Assembly (NCBI GenBank): GCA_031272075.1
Contig: JAISUK010000062.1
Location: 1 to 64,000 of the forward strand
DNA from: Dysgonamonadaceae bacterium
GTDB taxonomy: Bacteria > Bacteroidota > Bacteroidia > Bacteroidales > Azobacteroidaceae
Reading direction: 5' to 3'
Length of the DNA: 64,000 nucleotides
Position 1 is the first letter of the stretch. Each line of letters begins with the position of its first letter. This document shows, piece by piece, positions 36,213-46,591 of the stretch. The notes under the pieces are model-generated. The model saw only the letters and a program-made list of their open reading frames with translations, was not told the DNA's origin and did no database searches. A program made the translations under genes and the position numbers.

Positions 36213-38284
36213 TTTTCAATTTGATAAATCACTTCCCATTGCGCTATCGTCTTTTGCGGACTACTCAAATGGATTTCGCGGAGGTTATTTTTCATCTGGG
36301 AACTTACCACAGTGGCGTTCTCACATTCGACGCCTGAAAATCCGAACCCTTTGGGTTCGAGGATATAAATCACATATTCGTCATCGGCAACCAGTTCGCT
36401 TTTGCCTGAAAGCCGGTTGTTTTTCCACTCCAGATCGCTGATTTCCAGCGCTCCGCACGAAATATGCCTGTTTGTTGCAACCAATTGCGGGTGCGTTTCC
36501 TCTTTTCGGATACAAAACAATTGGCATTTAAATGCAGGATCGATATCGCCCGGAGCAAAACCGTCGTTGAAAGATCCCAAATATTTTTTATGCCAAAAAT
36601 CGAATACGAGGTATTTTTCTTCCCTGTCCAGACCAAGACGTTCAAATCCGAGGTAATTCACCCGTTCGCCGGTACGTCCCACCAGCATCCAGTTTTCGTA
36701 AGGTTTATTTATTTCCAACAGGAAAAGATCATTGAAAGAAGTGGGGGCTGCATCGAAGATTCGTTCTCCGTTTCCCGATATTTCTGCGTCTACGCGATCC
36801 AGATACATGGAACGTGTCGGATCGACGTCATAAATTTGTCCGGGTAGCGTATGGAGTACCGGAATGCTGCGAATGATCGGCTCAATATTCCCTTTTTCGT
36901 AATTTTCAGGCTTATCGGTAATCATATACAAAGAACCGGTCAACGAAGTAGCCATACAATCGCGATAAGCATATTCGCCGAAAGCCTCGATGTGATCGGG
37001 GTCATTTTGCCACACCACGTTGTTGAACGAATTGTATTGCGACAATCCTCCAAGTCCGTAACCATCGGTGCCGATACGGCAAGCATCAGCGATCCCGATC
37101 AGTTCGGGACGGATGCCCCAACACGCCAGCATATAATTATCCTGTCCTATCTCATTGCGTACCGACCGTAGTACATTTCGGAAAGCCTCAGTGCGAGAGA
37201 CATTTTTCTTTTTGAAAAAATCGGCAAAACTGTTGTAGCCGTCGTAGCGCAAATGCCGGAGTGCGTCAACTTTGAAATATTTCCAGCCCATTGCTTTCAA
37301 TCCGTTGTACACCGGACTGATGAGTGTTTCAATGGTTTTGGGGTTTGAGCCATCCATGATGTATCCGATCCATTGGCCATTGGCCGGGTTTCCTTTGCTG
37401 TCGAGTACGAACAAATCTTTGTCGGCGGTCGCCACTTTTCTGTCCTGGAAGCTGACATTCGTCCAAATGCCCGGCTGGAGGTTTTTTGAAGCGATGTAGT
37501 CGGCCAGGTATTTCATCCCATTCGGGAATTTTTCGTTGGCAGTCAACCAATTTTCCGGAATCCCGATGGGGTCGCTTTGGTATCCGTCGTCGATTTGCAG
37601 GTATTCGAGTCCATAGGGGACCAGTTTTTCCGACAGCACATCGGCTGTGCGGCAGATATCCGATTCTGTGACGCGATTCCAAAATGCGAACCATGAACAC
37701 CAGCCGACGACCGGTTTTTTAGAAAGTCGGTATTCCCAAGGTTTGTAGTAAGTTAAGCCCTTGTGAATTTGGTAGAAATGCGGACGAAAGCGGAAGCAGA
37801 TTTCTCTGCCTTGCACCGAAATTTTGAATTTTCCGACTTGAAGCGGTGTGATCAGCACTTTCGCTGACTGTTCGTCCACCGATAAAACCCAGTCGTCCTG
37901 CCGATCGTAAACCGCTCTGTTGAGACGGCTGTGGCTCAATCCAACCGAGTGTCGTACCGGATCATATTTATTAGAAATACGGCGATCCGCTTCACAGGGA
38001 AAAGCTTGTTCACTGCCGGAAATTTCGCCTTCAATCGTGATGTTTCTCCCTTGAAACATAAGCACTTGATTGACTTTTTCTCCTTCGTTAAAAGAAACTT
38101 CATACTGTTTAACCGGTTGTTCCGACTTTATTTCTCCTTGAAAAATCACTTTTTTATTGTACGAAACGATGATTTGATTTTTATTGAGTGTGATTTTTGC
38201 AGGCACGTTGGCGGGTTCCGTTTGGGCGCCGACATAACTGAAACAAATCAGAAAACAAAACGACAGGGTTTTAAATCTTTGCAT
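36209..38284 (-). CDS. GH36-type alpha-galactosidase, PUL1
   Basis: A 691-residue secreted enzyme (signal peptide, first about 20 residues). After an N-terminal beta domain (about 30-185) comes a clan GH-D TIM barrel with VVGWCSWFAFW (about 192-202), YLQIDDGYQ (about 228-236), the nucleophile in KYFKVDALRH (Asp340) and the acid/base in ACRIGTDGYG (Asp407), then a C-terminal beta domain. This gives retaining action on alpha-galactosides; some GH36 relatives act on other alpha-linked sugars, so specificity is inferred. The gene is 1 base after GH27 on the same strand and overlaps the next gene by 4 bases. Confidence 0.85.
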   Translation of the reverse strand: MQRFKTLSFCFLICFSYVGAQTEPANVPAKITLNKNQIIVSYNKKVIFQGEIKSEQPVKQYEVSFNEGEKVNQVLMFQGRNITIEGEISGSEQAFPCEADRRISNKYDPVRHSVGLSHSRLNRAVYDRQDDWVLSVDEQSAKVLITPLQVGKFKISVQGREICFRFRPHFYQIHKGLTYYKPWEYRLSKKPVVGWCSWFAFWNRVTESDICRTADVLSEKLVPYGLEYLQIDDGYQSDPIGIPENWLTANEKFPNGMKYLADYIASKNLQPGIWTNVSFQDRKVATADKDLFVLDSKGNPANGQWIGYIMDGSNPKTIETLISPVYNGLKAMGWKYFKVDALRHLRYDGYNSFADFFKKKNVSRTEAFRNVLRSVRNEIGQDNYMLACWGIRPELIGIADACRIGTDGYGLGGLSQYNSFNNVVWQNDPDHIEAFGEYAYRDCMATSLTGSLYMITDKPENYEKGNIEPIIRSIPVLHTLPGQIYDVDPTRSMYLDRVDAEISGNGERIFDAAPTSFNDLFLLEINKPYENWMLVGRTGERVNYLGFERLGLDREEKYLVFDFWHKKYLGSFNDGFAPGDIDPAFKCQLFCIRKEETHPQLVATNRHISCGALEISDLEWKNNRLSGKSELVADDEYVIYILEPKGFGFSGVECENATVVSSQMKNNLREIHLSSPQKTIAQWEVIYQIEK

Positions 38285-38285
38285 T

Positions 38286-39470
38286 TTATTGATTTTTAAT
38301 AAATTGGTATACTTTGACCGAATGAGGAGGCATGGTCACTTTGATGATGTATTCATCGGCTTTCAGTTTCAAATTCTGATGTTCCCACAAATCTCTGACG
38401 ACATAGTTTTTCATTACGTACGGATCGGTCGACCAGTAGCTGTTGTTTGCCTTCAATAGCGTTAAGAGGTTGACTTCTACCGTTTTTGTTTCGTCGCCCT
38501 TATTGAGCAGACAGACGGCTTTTTCTTTGTTATTCAGTGGTTTTACCCATATTTCGTAATCGCCGTTATCGCGCATGCAGAATGCCTGTATGCCCAATGA
38601 ATCCTGATTGATGGCAATGAGATCTTTGTTTGTCAATATTTGCAGTGTAGCATCGTCCATTTTTCTGAGGTCATTCCCGGCCATCAAAGGAGAAGCCAGC
38701 ATACACCAGAGAGAGAAGTGGGTTTTGTATTCTTCCGCGCTCATGCCGCCATTCCCCACTTCGAGCATGTCGGGATCGTTCCAGTGGCCAGGACCGGCAT
38801 ACTTTGCAAGGTCTTTCTGCAAATCGAATATCCCGATCATGGCATCCCAACGATCGACAATATCGCCGGTGGTACGCCAGAGGTGTCCGACATTTTTGGC
38901 CCATTCCCAAGGTTTCGATCCGCCCCATTCACACAGGCTGAAGACAATAGGCCGTCCTGCTTTGTAAAGCGCATCCCGCATGATTTCGTACGAGGCTTTG
39001 GGATTCTGGGTAGAAGAGTTGCACCAGTCGTATTTCAAGTAGTCAACCCCCCAACGGGCATAAGTTCTAGCATCCTGAAATTCATAGCCGCGACCGCCGG
39101 GTCGACCTTGGCAGGTTTTAGTGCCTGCACACGAATAAATTCCAAATTTCAATCCTTTGGAATGGATGTAGTCCGCCAGGTATTTCATGCCGTTAGGAAA
39201 TCGGTCTTTATCTACCACGATTTCTCCATTCTCGTCGCGGTCAACCTGCCAGCAGTCGTCGATGACGACGTATTCATAACCGGCATCTTTCATCCCGCTA
39301 CTCACCATGGCATCAGCGATTTCCATGAGGAGTTTTTCACTAACATTGCATCCGAATTTGTTCCAGCTGTTCCAACCCATGGGTGGCGTTTTGGCCAATT
39401 GTTCGAATTTTTGAGCAAAAGAAAGGTGTCCTAAAAAGAGGACTAAAGATAAAAAAATACACTTTTTCAT
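38286..39470 (-). CDS. GH27 alpha-galactosidase, PUL1
   Basis: A 394-residue protein with a signal peptide ending near SFAQ. Clear GH27 landmarks are TPPMGWNSWNKFGCN (about 28-42), VIDDCWQ (about 69-75), KFGIYSCAGTKTC, the nucleophile in DYLKYDWCN (Asp148) and the acid/base in RTTGDI (Asp203), followed by a C-terminal beta domain. It releases terminal alpha-galactose with retention. It follows susD by 37 bases, the central enzyme of PUL1 and the best evidence that the locus targets alpha-galactosides such as galactomannan side chains or raffinose-type sugars. Confidence 0.93.
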   Translation of the reverse strand: MKKCIFLSLVLFLGHLSFAQKFEQLAKTPPMGWNSWNKFGCNVSEKLLMEIADAMVSSGMKDAGYEYVVIDDCWQVDRDENGEIVVDKDRFPNGMKYLADYIHSKGLKFGIYSCAGTKTCQGRPGGRGYEFQDARTYARWGVDYLKYDWCNSSTQNPKASYEIMRDALYKAGRPIVFSLCEWGGSKPWEWAKNVGHLWRTTGDIVDRWDAMIGIFDLQKDLAKYAGPGHWNDPDMLEVGNGGMSAEEYKTHFSLWCMLASPLMAGNDLRKMDDATLQILTNKDLIAINQDSLGIQAFCMRDNGDYEIWVKPLNNKEKAVCLLNKGDETKTVEVNLLTLLKANNSYWSTDPYVMKNYVVRDLWEHQNLKLKADEYIIKVTMPPHSVKVYQFIKNQ

Positions 39471-39507
39471 AAATAAAATTTATTAATTATCAATATTAGT
39501 TATGTTA

Positions 39508-41229
39508 TTAATATCCGGGATTTTGATTTAAACTGATTTTATCCAGTTCGTATTGTGGAATTGGCTGTAAATAATATTTTTCAGGCCAAGTACGTTGCTG
39601 AAACTCAAAAACATTATACACCATTTTGTCGGACGATTTGTCTTTCACAATGCGGATTCCTTTTGCCGGTTGGCTGAAGTCTTCCACGGCGGTTTTCCAC
39701 CTGCGGGCATCGAAATAGCGATGGGCTTCAAAGCAGAGTTCAATACGGCGTTCGTGCTGTATTTTCTTCCGCAGTTCGCTTCCGGAAGCGGTGATTTTAG
39801 GCATCCCTACCCTGCTGCGAACTTGATTTAAATAAGTCCGCACAATATCTTCAGATCCACCGGATTCGTAGAGAGCTTCGGCGTAGTTAAGCAAAATTTC
39901 CGCATAACGGAAAATGATCCAGGGCACACTGTATGGATATTGTTCGGCGTTGGTATCGTATTTCGGATTCATGGCTTTCTGATAAATATAGCCCATTTCG
40001 GGGCAATCTTGCCGTTGTCCGGGATTTCCCACACTGTTTCTTCCGTAGACGGTATAGTCAATTTCAAAATCGGAGTCGAACGGATTTTTCGTATAGTTGT
40101 TTGATTTCTCGCAGATCCAAAATTGAATAAGCGAATCTGCGATCCAGGAAGTGCCGTCGTGGGTTACGCTGGCATCGAACCTCGGATCACGATTTTTATA
40201 TGGATTGGCTCTGTGTTCGGGATTATTCCAGTCGAAAGGTGTGCCATCGATCATTTCGAAAGCGTCAACCATATTTTGTGTTACCATCGAAGTAGACCAC
40301 CCCGATGCATAGCCGTTACCATCGATGCCGCCGCCGACACCTTCCACTACTCCGAAATACCCGAAGTAACCATCATCGTTGATGTTATCATTTCCGCGAC
40401 TGAGGATGATTTCGTCGTTTTTGTTTTCAAGGAACAGTTGTTTATAGTCCGGTTCCAATACGTAGAGTCCCAAATCGATCACTTTTTTCGCTGCTTCAGC
40501 TGCAGCCGTCCATTTCGATTTATCGTTCGACGTATTGAATAAAGGGGAAGCTGCATAGAGGAGCATCCGCGACTTCATGGCCATGGCTGCGCCTTTTGTG
40601 ATGCGTCCCCAATCTTTGTCTCCCGAATAGCTCTCCGGAAGAAGGGCGATTGCTTTATCCAAGTCATCTATCACCAGGTCCACGGTTTCATCAAACGAGC
40701 TTCGTTCTCTGGCGAAGTCATCGTCAAGCTCGAAAGGTTCCGTCACGAGGACTACTCCCCCATAACGAGCGGCGAGGTCCATATAGCTCCACGCCCGCAG
40801 TGCGTAAATTTCTCCTTCCATGCGCGCTTTCTTATCTTTTTCATCATCCGAATTGGCAGGCACTTTGTCGATACTTTGAAGAAACACATTGCATCCTTTG
40901 ATGAATTGATAATGATAGCGCCAGACATCGATTCCCGTTACCAGAGAAGGCCCCATCAGACCGCGCCAATAGTCTTGAACGTTGTTGTAGCCGTATTTGT
41001 GTACGGTTTCGTCGGTGAAAGTCCCCAGTTGATGAGCGCGAATCCATTCGTACCAACCGATTTTCGGGAGCACTTTGTATTGATAGTTCACGTATGCTTC
41101 CGTCAGATTGAGATCGTTCCACACCGCTGATTCCGAGAATTTATCGAGCGGCATTTTATCCATCAAGTCACTGCTGCAGGCAGAAGCAAAAAGCGCTAAA
41201 ATCAGCGAAAATTGATATATTGTTTTCAT
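39508..41229 (-). CDS. SusD/RagB-family glycan-binding lipoprotein, PUL1
   Basis: A 573-residue surface lipoprotein with lipobox FASAC (Cys18). It captures oligosaccharides and forms the lid over its SusC partner. Family hallmarks are the helical TPR-like core with ALRAWSYMDLAARYGGVVLV (about 145-164), IFRYAEILLNYAEALYE (about 438-454), the conserved RRIELCFEAHRYFDARRW segment (about 498-515) and the C-terminal LNQNPGY. Its start codon is directly preceded by TTGACGT, as in three other surface-lipoprotein genes of the window. Confidence 0.95.
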   Translation of the reverse strand: MKTIYQFSLILALFASACSSDLMDKMPLDKFSESAVWNDLNLTEAYVNYQYKVLPKIGWYEWIRAHQLGTFTDETVHKYGYNNVQDYWRGLMGPSLVTGIDVWRYHYQFIKGCNVFLQSIDKVPANSDDEKDKKARMEGEIYALRAWSYMDLAARYGGVVLVTEPFELDDDFARERSSFDETVDLVIDDLDKAIALLPESYSGDKDWGRITKGAAMAMKSRMLLYAASPLFNTSNDKSKWTAAAEAAKKVIDLGLYVLEPDYKQLFLENKNDEIILSRGNDNINDDGYFGYFGVVEGVGGGIDGNGYASGWSTSMVTQNMVDAFEMIDGTPFDWNNPEHRANPYKNRDPRFDASVTHDGTSWIADSLIQFWICEKSNNYTKNPFDSDFEIDYTVYGRNSVGNPGQRQDCPEMGYIYQKAMNPKYDTNAEQYPYSVPWIIFRYAEILLNYAEALYESGGSEDIVRTYLNQVRSRVGMPKITASGSELRKKIQHERRIELCFEAHRYFDARRWKTAVEDFSQPAKGIRIVKDKSSDKMVYNVFEFQQRTWPEKYYLQPIPQYELDKISLNQNPGY

Positions 41230-41260
41230 ACGTCAATAATTTTTTATTTTTAACTGTGTT

Positions 41261-44200
41261 TTAGAAAGTAAGATTCACGCCGAAGTTGTAAACTTTGGTT
41301 GCCGGATAAAAAACGCCCACCGTATTGACAATTTCCGGATCATAATCTTTGATTTTGTCAAACAGCAATAGATTCAGTCCGCTCACGTAAAGTCGGACAT
41401 TCTTGCATGAAGCTTTGCGGGCGATGTTTGCAGGCAGATTGTAACCCAATTCGAGGCTTTTCAGTCTTAAGAACGAGGCGTCTCTCAACCAGAAATCCGA
41501 AGTAAGGGTATTGTAGCTTTCGGAACGGTGATAAAAAGCGCGAGGCATTGTGGCGTTTGCAGCGTTTTCGGGTGTCCAGCGGTTTTCGTACATCCACATC
41601 GGGATATTGATGTCGCCGTTTCTGATTGTTGGATTGACGTAGGTTTTTGCGCCTGCTTGACCTTGCCACAGTATATTCAAATCGAATCCTTTCCAGGAGG
41701 CATCGAAGATCAATCCGAAGATCATTTTCGGGATGCTTGATTCGTAGAGTCTCACCATATCCAGGTTGTCGATAGCCTCTATATCGTCGCGATTGAGGTA
41801 TTTGATATCGCCCAATTGAGCGCCGGCACGTTTGGAAGTGGTGGCGTCAAATTCTTCCTGTGTATTGAAGATGCCATCGGTCAGGTAAAGCAGATAAGAA
41901 TCGATTGGATGTCCTTCTCTTCGTTGATAATCAGGGACATTCGGTGATTCGTCCATGTAAATAATTTTATTGGCATTGTAGCTGAAGTTGCCTGAAACTT
42001 TATAAGACAGATCGCCGTCTTTTCTGGCATGACTCAACACAATTTCAAAGCCTTTATTCTGTGCTTTACCGATATTTTCTGCAGGCAGAGTCATACCGGT
42101 GTATACCGGTACGGAAGCATTGCGTGTTGCGAGGATATTGCTGCGTTTAGAGAAGAAATATTCGAGTTCAAACCCCAGCAGGCCATTCCACAACGAGCCT
42201 TCGAGCGCTGCATTGTAGGTATTCGCCACTTCCCATGAGATATTCGTATTGGGAGTTCCCGAAAAGCTCAGCGTTGAGACTACCGAAGCGGGATTGCCCA
42301 GTACATAACTGTCGAAGGTACTGTTCAGCGTAGCGGTTGCCAAATACTGGAAATCGCCCACATTGTCGCTACCCATCTGTCCCCACGACGCTCTCAGTTT
42401 CAAGTTATCGACAAAATCATACTGTTCTTTCATAAACTGTTCTTCCGAGAGTCTCCAACCAGCGGAAAGGCCGGGGAACCACCCTACCCGTTTGTTTTCC
42501 GGGAATTTCAGCGATTCATCGCGACGCAAAGTGAAGTCCAGCATATATTTGTCCATGTAAGTATAGGCAAATCGTCCGAACATATTGCGGTAGGCATATT
42601 CGGAACCGGAGCCGTCATTCTTTTGTGTGTTGGCGTCACCGGCAAAGAGGTATGGAATTTGATCGGACAGGAAGGTGCTGCGCGAAGCTGATATCCATTC
42701 CGTATCAATCGAGTACTGTTCGTATGCGACAAATGCATTGATGTTGTGGTCGCCGAATTTCTGCTCATAGCCTAATTTTCCATTGAGTGTATAACGATAA
42801 GAATTGTAGTAATAATCGTATAGACTGCGGCTCATGGTTGGGTTAACATTCAGGTTGGTATATTCACCGGTCGAATTGTCGTACTGGTAGAAGTCGAAAC
42901 TGTTCGAGAACTGTTTTGTTCTGACGTTCGCATAGTCATACGCGGCAGTACCTTCCAGGAATAGCCCCTTGGTGATGAAAGGAAGATCCCATCGGGCAGT
43001 GAATTGTGAATTGATTGTATTTGTTCTGTCATCTTTCGTACCGCTCTTGCCTTTAATCATTTCAACCAGATTGGTGCCATACATCGGCGCAGGCAATCCG
43101 TTTTCGTAGAGGATCGGTTTTGTAGGTTCGTAAGCCGACAGCCATTCAAAGAAACCGACATCCACGCCATCCATGGTAGAAGAACCCAAAGCCCTCATGA
43201 CGTCATCTCTACGACCCAGGACATTCACTCCGACAGAAAAATTATTGGTTACCTGAGCATCGACATTGGCGCGTAATTGATAGGAATTGTAGTCGTCGAT
43301 GCCGTCCTTGAAGAAGGATGCTTTATACAGATACCTTCCTGATAAATAGTATTTTACATTATTATTTCCTCCTCGCAGCGAGATGGTATGCGTCGTTTGT
43401 GGAGCGAAGTCCGCCAGGATGTAATCGCGCAAGTCGTAATTGGGATACAGGTTAGGATCGGATCCGGCTTTGAACTTGGCGATTTCGTCGTCTGTCCAGA
43501 TATAACCGCTACGTTTCGCCTCGGTAAAATAGGTTGCATTTTGCCATGAACGAGCCATTTCCGGGACGCGTGTGGGTGCGGTAAGGCCATAATCGCCGGT
43601 ATATTCGATGGTTGGTTTCCCTTCTTTACCGTGTTTTGTAGTAATCAAGATGACGCCATTGGCGGCTCGGGAGCCGTAGATGGCCGCCGAAGCGTCTTTC
43701 AGCACGGAGATGCTTTCGATATCGTTGGGGTTCAGTCGTTCAAATCCGGAACGGTTGGCAATGCCATCAATGATAATCAGCGGACTGCCTCCCTGCCAAC
43801 TGCTTTTCCCACGAATGTACAAATCCACGCTTTCAGTTCCGGGAGCGGATCCGCGTGTATTGACGATAACGCCGGTCATGCGGCCTGTCAATGATTGTGC
43901 CAGGTTGGTGCTTGGCATCTTTACCAGTTCGCCTCCCTGCACCGAAGCCACCGAGCCGGTCACGGTAGCGCGTTTCTGTATGCCGTAACCGATAGCTACC
44001 ACTTCATCGATAACGACAGCGTCTTCCTGCAACACCACGGAGAGGTTTGCACGTGTTCCAACGATCACTTCCTGGGTTTTCATTCCGAGAAATGAGCACA
44101 CCAGTGTGGCGCCCGTTGGGATGTTGGGGAGAGAGAATACGCCATCTTCGTTCGTTACGGTGCCGGTTTGCGTACCTTTTACCATCACCGAAGCGCCGGC

Positions 44201-44650
44201 GACCGGGATTCCTTTGGCGTCGGTGATCACGCCGGTAACAGGCCGGTTTTGACTGACAATCAAGCGATTGGTTTCAGCTTTTTTGCTTCTTTCTTTCAGG
44301 ATAATCTGCCGGTCATTGCGAATTTCGTAATCCACTTTGGCAGTTTCGCAAACCGATTTCAATAAATCCTCGAACGAGATTTGTTGAAAATCTACAGAGT
44401 AGCGCTGTTTCCGGTCAAATATTTCATCTTTATACAAAAAGACGTAACCGGTCTGTTGTTCAATAGTTCCAATCACTTGCTGGATGGTCGCATTTTCGAG
44501 TTTCAGCGATAATTGTATCTCCGCAAGTTGGTGGTTTATTCCGAAAGAAGACAATGTCGACAAGGCAAAAAATAGCGTCAGCATCGTCCTTCTAAACGAG
44601 TAAATCTCTCTTTCCGGAGAAAGGAAATGAATTTTTCGGGTTTTTTTCAT
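41261..44650 (-). CDS. SusC/RagA TonB-dependent transducer, PUL1
   Basis: An 1129-residue outer-membrane importer. After the signal region (about 1-40) it has an STN signalling domain (about 50-115), a carboxypeptidase-regulatory-like beta domain (about 137-215; VTGVITDAKGIPVAGASV), a TonB box-like and plug region with LYIRGKSSW, LIIIDGIANR and SVLKDASAAIYGSRAANG (about 230-345), and a 22-strand barrel ending YNFGVNLTF. The STN domain is known to contact FecR-type anti-sigma factors, matching the FecR gene directly upstream (30 bp). Import of bound substrate would therefore turn on the locus through the ECF sigma factor. Confidence 0.96.
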   Translation of the reverse strand: MKKTRKIHFLSPEREIYSFRRTMLTLFFALSTLSSFGINHQLAEIQLSLKLENATIQQVIGTIEQQTGYVFLYKDEIFDRKQRYSVDFQQISFEDLLKSVCETAKVDYEIRNDRQIILKERSKKAETNRLIVSQNRPVTGVITDAKGIPVAGASVMVKGTQTGTVTNEDGVFSLPNIPTGATLVCSFLGMKTQEVIVGTRANLSVVLQEDAVVIDEVVAIGYGIQKRATVTGSVASVQGGELVKMPSTNLAQSLTGRMTGVIVNTRGSAPGTESVDLYIRGKSSWQGGSPLIIIDGIANRSGFERLNPNDIESISVLKDASAAIYGSRAANGVILITTKHGKEGKPTIEYTGDYGLTAPTRVPEMARSWQNATYFTEAKRSGYIWTDDEIAKFKAGSDPNLYPNYDLRDYILADFAPQTTHTISLRGGNNNVKYYLSGRYLYKASFFKDGIDDYNSYQLRANVDAQVTNNFSVGVNVLGRRDDVMRALGSSTMDGVDVGFFEWLSAYEPTKPILYENGLPAPMYGTNLVEMIKGKSGTKDDRTNTINSQFTARWDLPFITKGLFLEGTAAYDYANVRTKQFSNSFDFYQYDNSTGEYTNLNVNPTMSRSLYDYYYNSYRYTLNGKLGYEQKFGDHNINAFVAYEQYSIDTEWISASRSTFLSDQIPYLFAGDANTQKNDGSGSEYAYRNMFGRFAYTYMDKYMLDFTLRRDESLKFPENKRVGWFPGLSAGWRLSEEQFMKEQYDFVDNLKLRASWGQMGSDNVGDFQYLATATLNSTFDSYVLGNPASVVSTLSFSGTPNTNISWEVANTYNAALEGSLWNGLLGFELEYFFSKRSNILATRNASVPVYTGMTLPAENIGKAQNKGFEIVLSHARKDGDLSYKVSGNFSYNANKIIYMDESPNVPDYQRREGHPIDSYLLYLTDGIFNTQEEFDATTSKRAGAQLGDIKYLNRDDIEAIDNLDMVRLYESSIPKMIFGLIFDASWKGFDLNILWQGQAGAKTYVNPTIRNGDINIPMWMYENRWTPENAANATMPRAFYHRSESYNTLTSDFWLRDASFLRLKSLELGYNLPANIARKASCKNVRLYVSGLNLLLFDKIKDYDPEIVNTVGVFYPATKVYNFGVNLTF

Positions 44651-44680
44651 GATTTCTATTATTATAAATGATACAACACT

Positions 44681-45871
44681 TTATTTTCCTATTTCATAAT
44701 CGTCATTTCCAATATTTTTAATTTTTACCGCAGCGGCGACAGCGACCCTGTTGATGATTTCGTCCCGATTTTCATCCAATTCGAGTTTTCCTGAAATTTT
44801 GATGACGCCCAACATCGGATCCGCGTAAATAAAATGGATGTTGTAGTAACGTTCCAGTTTTTTTATTACTCGGCTTAAGTCAGCGCTTTCAAATTTCAAT
44901 AATTGATCTTTCCAAAGGGTGTAATTGTCGGTATCGACCAGATACAGTTTTACTTGACGATCGGTTTTGTTGATTTCCGCAAGTTGGCTGGGAATCATAT
45001 CGATGGATTCATCAAACAGATTTGTGTTGTTGTGCTCCAGCCTTACTTTTCCTTCGGTAAGCACGGTTTCGATCATGTTGTCGGAAGGGTAAGCCGAGAC
45101 ATTAAACTTGGTGCCCAATGCCTTGATGCGGATGTCGGAAGTTTGGCAAACAAAGGGGTGTTTGCTGTCGTGATTTACTTCGAAGAATGCTTCACCGGAT
45201 AAGAATACTTCCCGGTTTTTATTGACGAACGTGTCGGGATAGATGAGTCGACTGCCGGCATTGAGGTAGACTTTTGTGCCGTCGGGTAATACAATTTCGG
45301 AGGTTTTGCCAAAAGGAACGATGAGTTGGTTGAGAGCAGAAGCGTCTTTTTTTGTCGGCTGTGAGGGGGATAACACATTGCTGTTCGCGATCACCCGGCC
45401 GTCGGCGCGGTGTTCGATATGCGATTGCGGTTCATCGAATACGATACTCTCGCCATCCGGACGAATCAACCGAACAACGTCTCCGGAGAATGATTCTTCC
45501 ATTTTTTGGGTGTAGAGTTGCGGATGATGGTTGTCGAACCTGTAAAACAGCAATGCGCCGGCTGCAAAGAACAAGACAGCCACGGCTGCGTACTTCAGCA
45601 ATCCGAGGAAAACCCTCAATTTCGCGCGCTTTTCCTGTTTCTCTTCGATTTGTTTCAATATGTTGGTAAACAGGTGGATTTTTTCTTCATCAGTGAGCTG
45701 TTTGTTGTTGGTTTGCAGGCAATAAAGAATCTTTCGCGCCGAAAGGATTGATTGCTTTTCTTGCGGATTTTCCGTCTCAAAAGTCAACCACCAGGCTTCC
45801 AATTCTTCATTGGGCGAAAACACCCAATGGATAAAGTTGTCGTCTTCGAGGTATTTGCTTAATTTTTCCAT
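44681..45871 (-). CDS. FecR-type anti-sigma factor, PUL1
   Basis: A 396-residue inner-membrane regulator. The cytoplasmic N-terminus (about 1-88) would bind the sigma factor, one membrane helix spans about 91-110, and the periplasmic part contains the FecR domain (about 185-290; LIVPFGKTSEIVLPDGTKVYLNAG region, with LSGEAFFEV) and a C-terminal STN-interacting DUF4974-like domain (about 318-390; FESADLSRVIKKLERYY). It lies between the sigma gene (117-bp gap) and the STN-bearing SusC gene. Confidence 0.93.
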   Translation of the reverse strand: MEKLSKYLEDDNFIHWVFSPNEELEAWWLTFETENPQEKQSILSARKILYCLQTNNKQLTDEEKIHLFTNILKQIEEKQEKRAKLRVFLGLLKYAAVAVLFFAAGALLFYRFDNHHPQLYTQKMEESFSGDVVRLIRPDGESIVFDEPQSHIEHRADGRVIANSNVLSPSQPTKKDASALNQLIVPFGKTSEIVLPDGTKVYLNAGSRLIYPDTFVNKNREVFLSGEAFFEVNHDSKHPFVCQTSDIRIKALGTKFNVSAYPSDNMIETVLTEGKVRLEHNNTNLFDESIDMIPSQLAEINKTDRQVKLYLVDTDNYTLWKDQLLKFESADLSRVIKKLERYYNIHFIYADPMLGVIKISGKLELDENRDEIINRVAVAAAVKIKNIGNDDYEIGK

Positions 45872-45988
45872 ATACCAATTGTAGGTCTTATTTAAAGAGG
45901 ACTTTGATTGCTCAAATGTGGACAGTTTTTTCGTTTTTTTTTGAAAAGTTATTTTTTCTTAAGGAGAAATGACATGAACCGGCGTGGG

Positions 45989-46531
45989 CTAGGACAGTAG
46001 TTCGCGGAGGGTTTTAATTGCCCTGTACACTTGTTTTCGTGCCGATTCGATCGAGATATCCATAATTTTTGCAATTTCGGGATAAGCGATCAATTCGTTA
46101 TATCGCAGGTAGAGCGCTTCTTTCTGTTTTGAGGGCAATTTTTTGAGCGCCGTTCCCACCCGATATTTTATTTCCCGCGCTTCTTCGTTGTCGATGATCG
46201 CCTCTTCGATATTGTATTCGGGCAGGAACAGGGATTCAAATTCTTCGTCGGAGAATATTTTTTCGCGCTGAATTTTCTTTATCAGGTTGTGTTTCAAGGC
46301 TGAAAGAAGGTAATATTTTAATTTTTCAGGTTCCGTATTGATTTTTTCGCGTTTGAGGTACAGGTCAAGAAATATTTCCTGAATGGCATCTTTTACCAAT
46401 TCTTTATCAGGGCACAACTTGATCCCATAATGGTAGAGCGAGTCGAGGTAAAGGTTGTAAATGGTTGCAAATGCTTCTTTGCTTCCGGACTGAAAATTTT
46501 TCCAAACAGTATACATCAGATCAGTCGTCAT
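45989..46531 (-). CDS. ECF RNA polymerase sigma factor, PUL1
   Basis: A 180-residue sigma-70 family protein with region 2 (about 15-85; IYNLYLDSLYHYGIKL, DAIQEIFLDLYLKRE) and region 4 (about 125-178; LPSKQKEALYLRYNEL, ISIESARKQVYRAIKTL). Together with the FecR protein it forms the trans-envelope switch expected to activate susC-susD and the hydrolase genes. It is the first gene of PUL1 and begins 60 bp after the acyltransferase gene on the same strand. Confidence 0.94.
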   Translation of the reverse strand: MTTDLMYTVWKNFQSGSKEAFATIYNLYLDSLYHYGIKLCPDKELVKDAIQEIFLDLYLKREKINTEPEKLKYYLLSALKHNLIKKIQREKIFSDEEFESLFLPEYNIEEAIIDNEEAREIKYRVGTALKKLPSKQKEALYLRYNELIAYPEIAKIMDISIESARKQVYRAIKTLRELLS

Positions 46532-46591
46532 GGTTTTTCAGGTTGTATTTGCTCAATATTTTCTTTTGCCGTTAAGAGCAAGCCGATGGAT